In this document: in pieces, positions 1-6,958 of the stretch
How positions within the stretch are numbered: position 1 is the stretch's first letter
Layout: each line of letters starts with the position of its first letter
Source of the DNA: an uncultured Collinsella sp.
Lineage (GTDB): Bacteria; Actinomycetota; Coriobacteriia; Coriobacteriales; Coriobacteriaceae
DNA: 10,014 nucleotides
Direction: 5' to 3'
NCBI GenBank assembly: GCA_900764415.1
Contig: CAAFOA010000334.1
Location: 1-10,014 of the forward strand
Program-made: the position numbers and the translations under genes
Notes under the pieces: model-generated
Seen by the model: only the letters and a program-made list of their open reading frames with translations
Databases searched by the model: none
Told to the model about the DNA's origin: nothing

Positions 1-52
1 CATACGAGATGCAGCGTAGTCTCGTGGGCTCGGAGATGTGTATAAGAGACAG
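1..52 (+). other. Illumina Nextera adapter sequence (not genomic)
   Basis: Bases 1-10 (CATACGAGAT) are the end of the Illumina P7 flow-cell oligo. Bases 11-18 (GCAGCGTA) occupy the i7 index slot. Bases 19-33 are the Nextera read-2 stem, and 34-52 (AGATGTGTATAAGAGACAG) are the 19-bp Tn5 mosaic end. The order and spacing are exactly those of a Nextera P7 adapter. The following AGACAG at 53-58 repeats the last six bases of the mosaic end and may also be artefactual. This is library-derived sequence left at a contig end, not a transposon of the organism. Confidence 0.97.
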
Positions 53-723
53 AGACAGGCGAAACAAAATGGAGGACTAAGTACCCTAATGATCTCCCCT
101 TTATGAGTGAAGGTGGATATGGCGCTCTATCGAATGACGGTAGGTTTGCATTGGCCAATGGTTCGGACGACAACGATAACAATCTGTTGTATCTGATTGA
201 TACAAAGACGGGCGCACATTCTCAGATTAATTTGAGGGGTTCGCTGGAATACGACCACGTAGGCGACGACGGCTACATGGGGTCTGCGTGGTTCTCGAAG
301 GACTGCTCATTGATTTACGCCGTTCAAGATAATAAGGATGACGGTTTTAGGATCGATGTCTACAAGAGCGGCATCTCCCAGCAATCCCTTTTGGCCGATT
401 CGCAAAAGGACGACAGCTCATCCTCGTTCAACCCCATTCTCATCGTCGTTATTGTTGCGATTCTCATCGCGGCGGGCGTTGGCGGCTTCTTTGTCATTCG
501 CATGCGCAAACACTCTAAGACATATGCGGCAGTTGCGAATAACACCGCATATACAGCGCCTCAGCAGACGATGCCGCAGAATTTCGCCGGACAGCAGGCT
601 CAGGCCCAACCGCAGCAGGCTCCTGCGCCCTCGGATGCGCCGCGATTCTGTAGCTCGTGCGGAAGCCCGCTTACGCCCGATTCTCAATTCTGCCCACATT
701 GCGGCGCGCCGGTAAAGCACTAA
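53..723 (+). CDS. C-terminal part of membrane-anchored beta-propeller-like protein with zinc ribbon (5' truncated)
   Basis: This is a partial gene cut by the contig end. The frame is open from inside the adapter, and codons 55-102 read like ordinary protein, so the ATG at 103 is probably internal and the real start lies outside the contig. Residue numbers here count from the Met at 103. Residues 1-90 contain two stretches typical of WD40/PD40 propeller blades: LSNDGRFAL, followed by a YLIDTKTG strand, and WFSKDCSLIYAV. A Ser/Asp-rich linker leads to one hydrophobic membrane segment at about 109-133, followed by basic residues (RMRKHSK). A Gln/Pro/Ala-rich linker (about 145-180) then leads to a C-terminal zinc ribbon with paired CxxC motifs at C183/C186 and C197/C200. 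The likely topology is a propeller on one side of the membrane and a small cytoplasmic zinc ribbon. The function is unknown; sensing or scaffolding is possible but not shown. It lies 4 bp upstream of the next gene, so the two probably form an operon. Confidence 0.8.
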
Positions 724-727
724 GCGC

Positions 728-1108
728 ATGCCGGTGGAGCGATTAAAACAGAATCGCGACACGCTGATGGTCGCGGGCATCTTTGCGATGCTCGCGACCA
801 TCGCGGATATGTTTCGCGATACCGTGGGATTCTCTTGCAACCCTATCTACTTGGTCCATGTCTTGGGGCACATCGCCTTTTTCTGCGCAGCGTTTATGCT
901 CGGCGACTGTCTGATCGAGCGGTTTCTGGCGGGACGCAAAAGTACTGTCGACGTTCCTCGACAAGTCCATGCTGGATGGTTTGACAACTTGTGCGACATG
1001 GCGTTCTCTGGCATCCCGCAGACGTACGCATTCGGCGGCATCGTAAAACTGGGCGCAATCATCTACGCCTGCTGGTCTCCGTTGCTGGTCCTGCTGTCCC
1101 AGGCGTGA
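728..1108 (+). pseudogene. N-terminal fragment of frameshifted DUF6020-like multipass membrane protein
   Basis: The frame starts at ATG 728, 4 bp after the stop of the preceding gene, with no strong Shine-Dalgarno sequence, which suggests translational coupling. It encodes two predicted membrane helices (about residues 12-32 and 42-62), a hydrophilic loop, and the start of a third (about 103-124). It then ends in TGA at 1106-1108. The next part of the protein continues immediately in another frame: after the CCC at 1098-1100 the downstream frame reads PGVIWWDT, the conserved segment expected straight after this helix. Adding one C at 1098-1100 joins both parts into one 567-residue protein. 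The split is therefore either a real inactivating deletion or a sequence error near an adapter-bearing contig end. Confidence 0.75.
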
Positions 1109-2430
1109 TCTGGTGGGATACTCGCCAGCAGCTCTTGCAGTACAACGGCTTACCCAATGCCTTGTCGGAGGGCGCCGTTACCGATCACCATCCAGTGCTC
1201 GATACCTATCTGTACGGATGGTTTACCGACCTGGGCCGTGCGCTGGGAAGCGTTGATGCTGGGGTGTACGCCTTCTGCCTGGTACAGGCGTTTCTGACGG
1301 CGTGTGCCTTGGCTTGCTGCCTTGTTTTGGTACGCCGTATGGGCGGCGGACGTGGCGTTTGCCTGGCACTGCTGGCGTTTCTGTGCCTGTATTGGCACCT
1401 TCCCATTTATGCCTCGGCCATGGCGAAGGACGCCACATTCCTGCCGTTTTTCCTGCAGTTCTCGGTTGCCTCCATTGAGGTTATGCGTTCGAGGGGGCAA
1501 CTCCTGAGGGCCCCCGGTTTCCTTGCTGTATACGTTGCACTTCTGCTTCTGGTTTCGCTGACGCGTAAGACCGGCCTGATTCTCGTATTGGTTGTCCTGG
1601 TTGTCGTGTTCCTCAAGGTAACGGGTCGGCGCGGGCGAGTTGTCGTTGCGGCAATGGCGGTCGGCGCTTCTTTGTTTATGGCGGTTATCGTGCCCAGGGC
1701 CGTGCTTCCCGCTTTGGGGTGCGAGCCTGGTGGCAAGCAGGAGGTCTACGGTCTCATGTTTCAACAGTCCGCGTTGCTGATGCGTGACCACGGGGACGAG
1801 CTTCCGGAATGGCAGCGTCAAGAGATCGAGCGCGCCATCGGGGAGGATGGTAAAAACAACTACACGTGGTTTTTAACCGACTCCGTTAAAGACCCCACGT
1901 TTGGTAAGGCCGACGAGCTCGATTTTGCAGCATATTTTGGCGCTTGGGTAGCGGGGCTCCTGCAGCATCTACTTTGTTATCTCGAGGCGTATCTGGGAGT
2001 GCAGATTGGCTGGTATGCCATGCCGGCGGCGGGAAGCGAGGCCTTGTCGCCCTATGTGACTCCCGTCGATGGGCACAACGTGAGCCATGTGTTTCCTCGC
2101 TCGCGGGACCTGGGATTAAGCTGGTCCGATGCGACCTTGGGTCGCAGTGTCGAGTCGCTCGTCGCATGGTTTCAGTCGACGCCGGTCGGCATGCTTGTCG
2201 GCGCCAAGGCGCTTTGGTCGACCTGGGGTATGGCGTTTCTGCTGCTGGAGATAAAACGTCGTGCGCCCCAGAAACTCTATCTGATGGCGCCACTCGTTGC
2301 GGCAAACCTTGTTCTTTGGATCTCGCCGACGTCGTACACGACCGAGTCGATGCGCTACCTGCTGCCGTTGTTGTTCTGGCTGCCCGTGAGCGCAGCGATG
2401 ACTTTTGCCAGCGTTGCATCGACCGAATAA
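1099..2430 (+). pseudogene. Main part of frameshifted DUF6020-like multipass membrane protein
   Basis: This is the continuation of the fragment that begins at 728. An ATG at 991 opens this frame earlier, but its first 36 residues (basic, HRKTGRNH-like) are out-of-frame translation of the upstream fragment and not real protein. Numbered on the repaired 567-residue protein, the conserved pieces are PGVIWWDTRQQ (P125, D131, Q134) and TDHHPVLDT (D153, H154, H155). Both recall the extracytoplasmic acidic/His loop of DUF6020 proteins and of GT-C-like membrane glycosyltransferases. Seven or more long hydrophobic segments follow, with a larger soluble loop at about 1730-1920 and another at about 2030-2180. 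The substrate is unknown. A role in moving or attaching lipid-linked sugars at the cell surface is only an inference from the fold. The gene ends just before a strong hairpin. Confidence 0.75.
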
Positions 2431-2466
2431 AGCGGGCCCGCGTGCAGCTACGCACGCGGGCCCGCT
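2431..2466. terminator. Terminator between convergent genes
   Basis: A perfect 15-bp inverted repeat, AGCGGGCCCGCGTGC at 2431-2445 and its complement at 2452-2466, encloses a 6-nt loop. It sits between the stop of the DUF6020-like gene (2430, plus) and the stop of rlmD (2479, minus). Read on the minus strand it is followed by TTATTC, so it is the better terminator for rlmD. On the plus strand no T-run follows, and its efficiency there is uncertain. Confidence 0.85.
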
Positions 2467-2478
2467 CTCGTCATGCGG

Positions 2479-3792
2479 TTAGTTGCGCTTGAGGTGGACG
2501 ACCGTTTCGCAGTGGAAGGTTTGCGGGAACAGGTCGACCGGTGTGATCTTGACGGGGGAGAAGGTGCCCTCCTCGACAAAGCGCTTGAGGTCGCGTGCCA
2601 GGGTGGCAGGGTCGCAGCTCACGTAGGCGACATCACGGGCGCTCGTGCTGGCGATAAGGTCGATCGCCTCGGGCGCGAGGCCCGCGCGTGGCGGATCGAC
2701 TACTAGGACATCGGCGTCCTGATCGGGGAACTCGCGCACCGCGTCGCCGCCGATAACGTCGACGTTATCGAGCTTGTTGATCTCCAGGTTACGGCGTAGA
2801 TCACGCACGGCCGGGCCATAGGCTTCGACGGCAGCGACAAAATCGCAGCGGCGGGCGAGCGGCAGGGTAAAGGTGCCGGCACCGCAGTACAGGTCCACGG
2901 CCAGCTCGTCTTCCTGCGGGTCGAGGGCGTCCATAACGAGCTCAATCAAAATCTCGGCGCCCTTGGTATTGACCTGGAAAAACGACGGGGCGGATAAGCG
3001 CATCTGGCCTTCGGCGATATTCTCGGTCCACGAGCCCTCGCCGGCGAGCATCTCCACCTTAGAGACACGGCGGGCTTTCTTTTCGCCCTTGCTCATCACA
3101 CGCACGATACTCGTGGGATGAGCGGCGTCCGCCAGCACGCGGGAGACCTGCGAGCGCGGAAAAGAGCCTGTGGGCGTCCAGAGTGCGACCTCGAGTGCCT
3201 TGGTGCGGCGCGATGCGCGAATGCCCACGCGTTCGAGCCCCAAGTCATGGCTGCCGCTCAGATAGTTGAGTGCGCCGACGACCGATTTGAGCGCCTTCGG
3301 GAAGCGTTTATCGAACAGCGGGCACGAATCGACGGTCATGATTTTGCTGGGGTCGACACCGTGCATGCCAAGGCGCACGCGACCGTTGATGAGGGTGGGC
3401 TCCAGCTCAATCTTATTGCGGTAGCCCCAGTCGTCCTTGGTATGGCGGATGGGCTGCACCAGCTCATCGACCTGCTCAGGAGCGAACTTGCCGATGCGCT
3501 CGAGCGTGGAGCGCAGGTTTTGCTCCTTGGCGGCGAGCTGTGCCGTGCGTGAGAGATTGCCCCACGAGCAGCCGCCGCAGATGCCCACGAAGGGGCAGGG
3601 AGGCTGAATGCGATCGGGGCTTGGCTCCAGAATCTCGGTGGTGCGGGCGCGCATGAATGACTTGCCGTCCTGTACGACCTCGGCCTCGACGGTGTCGCCT
3701 GCCACGGCGCCCTGCACAAAGACGGCCTTGCCGTTGTCGGCGTGCGCCAGACCGTCGGCGCCGTAGGTCATCGATTCTATAGTGAGCTTCAT
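2479..3792 (-). CDS. rlmD: 23S rRNA (uracil-C5)-methyltransferase, RlmD/RumA family
   Basis: This is a SAM-dependent enzyme that makes 5-methyluridine in 23S rRNA, at U1939 in the E. coli family member; some Gram-positive homologues (RlmCD) also modify U747, and the sequence does not settle which applies. Numbering is from the ATG at 3792 (437 residues). A TRAM-type RNA-binding domain lies at about 1-55. The [4Fe-4S] ligands are C66, C72, C75 and the distant C157 (DSCPLF). The SAM site is DLYCGAGTF at 300-308, with VVDPPRAGL at 364-372. The catalytic cysteine is C393 in YVSCDP, and the C-terminal base is E429 in HCETVVHL. All key residues are present. An ATG 36 bp upstream (3828) would add 12 residues, but it has no ribosome site and lies inside a possible -10 element. 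The 3792 start has AGGG just upstream, though only 2 nt away. The gene is downstream of ppk1 on the same strand but separated by a terminator. Confidence 0.93.
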   Translation of the reverse strand: MKLTIESMTYGADGLAHADNGKAVFVQGAVAGDTVEAEVVQDGKSFMRARTTEILEPSPDRIQPPCPFVGICGGCSWGNLSRTAQLAAKEQNLRSTLERIGKFAPEQVDELVQPIRHTKDDWGYRNKIELEPTLINGRVRLGMHGVDPSKIMTVDSCPLFDKRFPKALKSVVGALNYLSGSHDLGLERVGIRASRRTKALEVALWTPTGSFPRSQVSRVLADAAHPTSIVRVMSKGEKKARRVSKVEMLAGEGSWTENIAEGQMRLSAPSFFQVNTKGAEILIELVMDALDPQEDELAVDLYCGAGTFTLPLARRCDFVAAVEAYGPAVRDLRRNLEINKLDNVDVIGGDAVREFPDQDADVLVVDPPRAGLAPEAIDLIASTSARDVAYVSCDPATLARDLKRFVEEGTFSPVKITPVDLFPQTFHCETVVHLKRN

Positions 3793-3826
3793 ATCCCTGC
3801 CTGTCATTCGCGTTGTTGTCCGCACC

Positions 3827-3835
3827 ATGGTAGCA
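3827..3835 (-). promoter_or_regulatory. Possible extended -10 promoter of rlmD
   Basis: On the minus strand the sequence reads TGCTACCAT, an extended -10 form (TGn then TANNNT). It lies 35 nt upstream of the preferred rlmD start and a few bases after the T-run of the ppk1 terminator. No -35 element is visible because that position falls in the terminator stem. If correct, transcription would start near 3820 and the 3828 ATG could not be used. Confidence 0.35.
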
Positions 3836-3882
3836 GGGAAAAGCGCCCCGCATCCGAGGCTTTCCTCAAATGCGGGGCGCTT
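3836..3882 (-). terminator. Rho-independent terminator of ppk1
   Basis: A 13-bp perfect stem (3841-3853 with 3870-3882) is extended inside by GAGG/CCTC around a 4-nt loop. Read on the minus strand it lies 10 bp after the ppk1 stop and is followed by CTTTTCCC, so it has the usual T-run. It ends within about 45 bp of the rlmD start, so rlmD needs its own promoter or read-through. Confidence 0.85.
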
Positions 3883-3892
3883 CTACAAACGT

Positions 3893-6406
3893 CTATTTCG
3901 TCTTGCCGGTAATGAGCGTCTTAAGGCCTAGGCCGATCAGGCCCAGTCCCATGCGCACGCGACCGGGACGATGGCGCTCGATGGCCTTGGTCTTGCCAGT
4001 GGGCTTCTCGCGGCGGGCGCTCTTCTCGGGTGCGGGCTTGGTGACCTGCGGCTCGGGCTGAGGTGCAGGTGCAGGCTCGGGCTCAATGACGGTCGCCTGG
4101 ACCTTCTGAACCTCGGGCGCTTTCTCCACGGCGGGCTCTGCAGCAGCCTCGGGCTCTTTCACCGGGGGAGCAGCAACTGCTTCCGGCTCGACAGTGGGCT
4201 CGACAACTGCCTCGCGCTCAACCTCGGCCTGAATAGCCTCCTCGGCCACACGTTCCTTCTCCCGTGCGCGCTGTTGCGCGGCGGCCTCGGCGTTGCGATA
4301 GGCACGCTCCAGCAGGGCTTCCTGCGAGTTGAAGGGTTTTTCACCCTCTGCACGCTCCACGGGGACCCAGGTGCCGTCGCTCGTGAGGCTGCGGGCCTTC
4401 ACGTTGTCGCGCAGCTGCATGCTCATGTACTCATGGACCAGGGCACGGCAGGTGGGGTCGAGCACGGGGAAGGCGATCTCCACGCGGTGCTCGGTGTTGC
4501 GCGTCATCATGTCGGCCGAGCTCAGATAGATCATGTCCGAGTCCACGCCAAAGGCGTAAACGCGCGCATGCTCCAAAAAGCGTCCGACGATAGAACGGAC
4601 ATGCACATTCTCGGTCTTGCCCGGAACGCCCGGCTTGAGGCACGAGATGCCGCGGATGATCATGTCCACGCGCACACCAGCACACGATGCCTCGGCGATC
4701 TTGTCGATGACCTCGCGGTCGGTGAGCGAGTTGAGCTTAAAGAACACACGGGCGGGCTCGCCAGCGAGGGCGCGCTGGATCTCGCGATCCAGGCCGCGCA
4801 TGATGAGCGGCTTCAGGCCGACCGGCGCCACGCCCAGGAAGCGGTAATCGCCGCGCAGGTTGCCCAGCGACAGGTTGCGGAAGAACAAGTTGGCGTCCTC
4901 GCCGATGCCGGGATGGGCGGTCATGAGCATAAAGTCGCTGTAGAGCTTGGCCGTCTTCTCGTTAAAGTTGCCGGTGCCCAACAGCGTCAGGCGTGTAAGC
5001 GCCATGCCCTCGCGATAGGTGAGCTGGCAGATCTTGGAGTGGCACTTAAAGCCCTCGGAGCCGTAGATGACGGTGCAGCCTGCCTCTTCCAGACGCTCGG
5101 CCCACTCGATGTTGTTCTGCTCGTCGAAGCGGGCGCGGAGCTCCATGAGCACCGTGACCTCTTTGCCGTTTTCGGCGGCATCGATGAGCGACTCGCACAG
5201 ACGGCTCTGCTTGGCCACGCGGTAGAGCGTGATGCGCAACGAGATGCACTCGGGGTCGTAGGCGGCCTCGTGCACCAGATCCAGGAAGGGGTTCATGGCC
5301 TCATAGGGATAAAAGAGCAGCTTGTCGTGCTGAAGTACCTGCTCGCGGATGAAGCGGGCCATATCGATGGTGGGGTTGGGCTGCGGCTTAAACGGCGTAA
5401 AGAGCAGCTCGTTGCGCAGGTGCTCGGGAATCTTGCCCTCAATGCCAAAGACATAGCCCAGGTTGAGCGGGATATCGCAGGTAAAGACCGAGCGACGCGA
5501 GAGCTCGAGCGCCTTGCGGATAGTCTTGAGCGTTGGCTTTTCGAGCGAGCCCGATACGGCGAGCACCACCGGCTGCAGGCGCAGGCGCTTCTTGAGGATG
5601 CGCTTCATATGCTGGCGGTAGTCCTCTTCCTCCTCGACGCCCTCGCCGTCCGGATCGATGTCGGCGTTGCGGGTGACGCGGATGAGCGCGCGGTCGAGCG
5701 GCTTATAGGAGCCAAAGCAGCTGTCCAGGCAGGCGAGGATGACGTCCTCGAGCAGAATGTAGGAGTAGGTGCCGGTGGGCGAGGGGATCTCGACCACGCG
5801 GTTCATCGAGGCGGGAATCTCGATCAGGCCCAGCAGACTTTCCTCGTCGGTGACGCCGTCCAGGCCGCATGCCAGGTAGAGTGCGCCGTTGCGCAGGTTG
5901 GGGAAGGGGTGGCGCGGGTCGATCACCAGCGGTGAGATGACCGGCGACACGTAGGCCTGGAAGTAGCGGGTTACAAAGGTGCGTTCCTCGGGCGTAAGCG
6001 AATCGATGCGGGCGCGGTGAACGCCCAGGGTATCGAGCTTGCCCTCGATGTTCTTAAAGATGGACTCCCAACGGGTAAGGAGCCCGGGCATTTCGGCCAT
6101 GACAGCATCGACCTGTTCGGAGGCGGTCATATTGCTCTTGTTGTCGACAGGTTGCTTTTTGAGCTCGGCCAAGTCGGACAGGCCACCCACGCGCACCATA
6201 AGGAACTCATCGAGGTTGGACTCGAAGATCGAGACGAACTTAAGGCGCTCGAACAGCGGCACGGACTCATCGAAGGCCTCATCGAGCACGCGGTTGTCAA
6301 AGCGTAGCCAGCTGAGCTCTCGGTTCTGCGTGTACGAGAAGTCGCGCGGCGGTTTGCGCAACTTTGCGGCGGCTTGCTTTTTTTCGATTTTGCTCGGCAT
6401 ATGCAT
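3893..6406 (-). CDS. ppk1: Polyphosphate kinase 1 with extended C-terminal tail
   Basis: PPK1 reversibly transfers the gamma-phosphate of ATP to a growing polyphosphate chain. The family domains are all here: the N domain with NRELSWLRFDNRVLDEA at 28-44, the head domain at about 130-330, and two phospholipase-D-like catalytic domains. The autophosphorylated histidine is H456 (KCHSKICQL), followed by LGTGNFNEKTAKLYSD at 476-491. The second active-site histidine is H613 (LEHARVYAFG), followed by SSADMMTRN at 629-637. PPK1 proteins usually end at about 690-740 residues. This one has 837: after about residue 705 come a charged Ala/Glu/Arg helix (about 705-735), a Pro/Ala/Glu/Val-rich stretch (about 735-795), a basic stretch (796-818), and a short Gly/Leu hydrophobic end (about 819-833). 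The start is either the ATG at 6406 or the ATG at 6400; GGAC upstream is spaced better for the latter. It is transcribed away from arcA. Confidence 0.96.
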   Translation of the reverse strand: MHMPSKIEKKQAAAKLRKPPRDFSYTQNRELSWLRFDNRVLDEAFDESVPLFERLKFVSIFESNLDEFLMVRVGGLSDLAELKKQPVDNKSNMTASEQVDAVMAEMPGLLTRWESIFKNIEGKLDTLGVHRARIDSLTPEERTFVTRYFQAYVSPVISPLVIDPRHPFPNLRNGALYLACGLDGVTDEESLLGLIEIPASMNRVVEIPSPTGTYSYILLEDVILACLDSCFGSYKPLDRALIRVTRNADIDPDGEGVEEEEDYRQHMKRILKKRLRLQPVVLAVSGSLEKPTLKTIRKALELSRRSVFTCDIPLNLGYVFGIEGKIPEHLRNELLFTPFKPQPNPTIDMARFIREQVLQHDKLLFYPYEAMNPFLDLVHEAAYDPECISLRITLYRVAKQSRLCESLIDAAENGKEVTVLMELRARFDEQNNIEWAERLEEAGCTVIYGSEGFKCHSKICQLTYREGMALTRLTLLGTGNFNEKTAKLYSDFMLMTAHPGIGEDANLFFRNLSLGNLRGDYRFLGVAPVGLKPLIMRGLDREIQRALAGEPARVFFKLNSLTDREVIDKIAEASCAGVRVDMIIRGISCLKPGVPGKTENVHVRSIVGRFLEHARVYAFGVDSDMIYLSSADMMTRNTEHRVEIAFPVLDPTCRALVHEYMSMQLRDNVKARSLTSDGTWVPVERAEGEKPFNSQEALLERAYRNAEAAAQQRAREKERVAEEAIQAEVEREAVVEPTVEPEAVAAPPVKEPEAAAEPAVEKAPEVQKVQATVIEPEPAPAPQPEPQVTKPAPEKSARREKPTGKTKAIERHRPGRVRMGLGLIGLGLKTLITGKTK

Positions 6407-6417
6407 CTGTCCGTTCA

Positions 6418-6463
6418 GTCCCCGCAGGGGACGGTAGCCTAACCCTATTCACTATTGTCTCAA
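6418..6463 (-). promoter_or_regulatory. Promoter and short hairpin upstream of ppk1
   Basis: On the minus strand TTGAGA (6458-6463) and TAGGCT (6436-6441) are separated by 16 bp, a good sigma-70-type -35/-10 pair. Transcription would begin near 6429, giving a leader of about 25 nt. GTCCCC (6418-6423) and GGGGAC (6427-6432) form a perfect 6-bp inverted repeat with a GCA loop that spans the expected start site. Its role, if any, is unknown. Confidence 0.5.
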
Positions 6464-6809
6464 TTTAGTCGACTTGTGGCACGGACGTATTGTGCGAACG
6501 GTACCTTAACCTACTTCTTACGTCGTCAAGGCATGCAACTAACTGCCCGACTCGTTTTGAAAACAATCTATATCCATACTCAATTGGTGAGGATGTATGA
6601 ATAAGAATGATTGCGAGCTGAATATAATCGAATCCAAATTGAATCATGGACAGACGATATATATATGCAGAAAACAGTTTTAGCTATGCAATTCCTAAAC
6701 ATGAAATTATTTGTGCAATCTTGCTCAATTCCTTAGAAAAAAGAACGATTACCTTTGAAAACCTGCTTTAGAGAACTGAAGTGCATCATGGGGGAATCAT
6801 ATGCGATAT
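6464..6809. other. AT-rich intergenic region between ppk1 and arcA promoters
   Basis: I see no convincing gene here. Short open frames exist but lack ribosome sites and codon character. The region is much more AT-rich than the genes and holds several TGAAT half-sites (near 6598, 6619 and 6640), including an ArgR-like match at 6596-6613. A TTGAAT (6639-6644) followed 17 bp later by TATATG (6662-6667) could be a weak plus-strand promoter. There is also a local AAAACAGTTTT palindrome near 6671-6681. Confidence 0.6.
6596..6613 (+). promoter_or_regulatory. Candidate ArgR/AhrC operator upstream of arcA
   Basis: The 18 bases TATGAATAAGAATGATTG match 13 of 18 positions of the Bacillus AhrC ARG-box consensus, including the intact left half TGAAT. 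The right half is poor. The surrounding sequence is AT-rich, so chance matches are likely. Arginine deiminase genes are controlled by ArgR-type proteins in many Gram-positive bacteria, which is why it is listed. Confidence 0.3.
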
Positions 6810-6839
6810 ACCGTTCATCGCACTTTGCTGACCGTTCGG
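6810..6839 (+). promoter_or_regulatory. LytTR-type direct-repeat operator of arcA
   Basis: ACCGTTCAT (6810-6818) and ACCGTTCGG (6831-6839) are direct repeats with a 21-bp period (9-bp boxes, 12-bp spacer). Both fit the published LytTR consensus [TA][AC][CA]GTTN[AG][TG] at every position. The downstream box ends 31 bp before the -10 element. The same arrangement with identical spacing occurs at 9897-9926. LytTR response regulators such as AgrA and ComE bind this kind of paired site as activators. The identity of the regulator here is not visible. Confidence 0.7.
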
Positions 6840-6847
6840 GGGCGAGG

Positions 6848-6876
6848 TGGAATTGCGGGTGGTTTTTGGATATAAC
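6848..6876 (+). promoter_or_regulatory. arcA promoter (-35-like and -10)
   Basis: The -10 element is TATAAC at 6871-6876. At 17-bp spacing the -35 position holds TGGAAT, a poor match to TTGACA. Both the TGGAA and the TTTTGGATATAA block around the -10 are conserved in the second promoter at the right edge, while the 11 bases between them differ. A poor -35 beside a paired operator fits an activator-dependent promoter. The start of transcription is expected near 6883. Confidence 0.65.
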
Positions 6877-6882
6877 TAGAGC

Positions 6883-6958
6883 TGTCAGCAAGCAGCGTCC
6901 CATACGGAGGGGCGCTGATACATTCGGCCTGTAAGGCCCGAAAGAAAGGTAGGAGGCC
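6883..6958 (+). promoter_or_regulatory. Structured 5' leader of arcA
   Basis: Hairpin 1 has an outer stem GTCAGC/GCTGAT (6884-6889 with 6914-6919), a 7-nt bulge on the 5' side, an inner stem GTCCC/GGGGC (6897-6901 with 6909-6913) and a 7-nt loop ending in ACGGA. Hairpin 2 pairs TTCGGCC (6923-6929) with GGCCCGAA (6935-6942) around a TGTAA loop, with one bulged C. The Shine-Dalgarno AGGAGG (6951-6956) is only 2 nt from the ATG. Hairpin 1 recurs with small changes at 9970-10004, and the last 26 bases before the window end match 6904-6929 exactly. No leader peptide is visible. Confidence 0.55.

Noticed and set aside
34..52. Tn5 mosaic end as evidence of a mobile element
   Set aside because: It is embedded in a complete Nextera P7 adapter with index, so it comes from library preparation.
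1094..1106. Programmed -1 ribosomal frameshift in the DUF6020-like gene
   Set aside because: The site lacks a canonical X-XXY-YYZ slippery heptamer, and a one-base loss in CCC explains the data more simply.
3971..5935. 654-residue open frame on the plus strand opposite ppk1
   Set aside because: It is a shadow of the GC-rich ppk1 frame: composition is Leu/Gly/Ala/Val/His-rich without domain motifs, and the opposite frame carries all PPK1 active-site motifs.
6495..6503. Single reverse-strand ACCGTTCGC upstream of ppk1, fitting 8 of 9 LytTR positions
   Set aside because: No partner at 21 bp on either side, so it does not form the paired operator; a chance match is likely.
6465..6647. 60-residue minus-strand open frame in the ppk1-arcA intergenic region
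   Set aside because: No ribosome site, no homology pattern I recognise, AT-rich composition unlike the genes, and it runs into the ppk1 -35 area.
6906..6920. GGAGGGG in the arcA leader as ribosome site of a leader peptide
   Set aside because: No ATG, GTG or TTG stands at a usable distance downstream; it pairs within the conserved hairpin instead.
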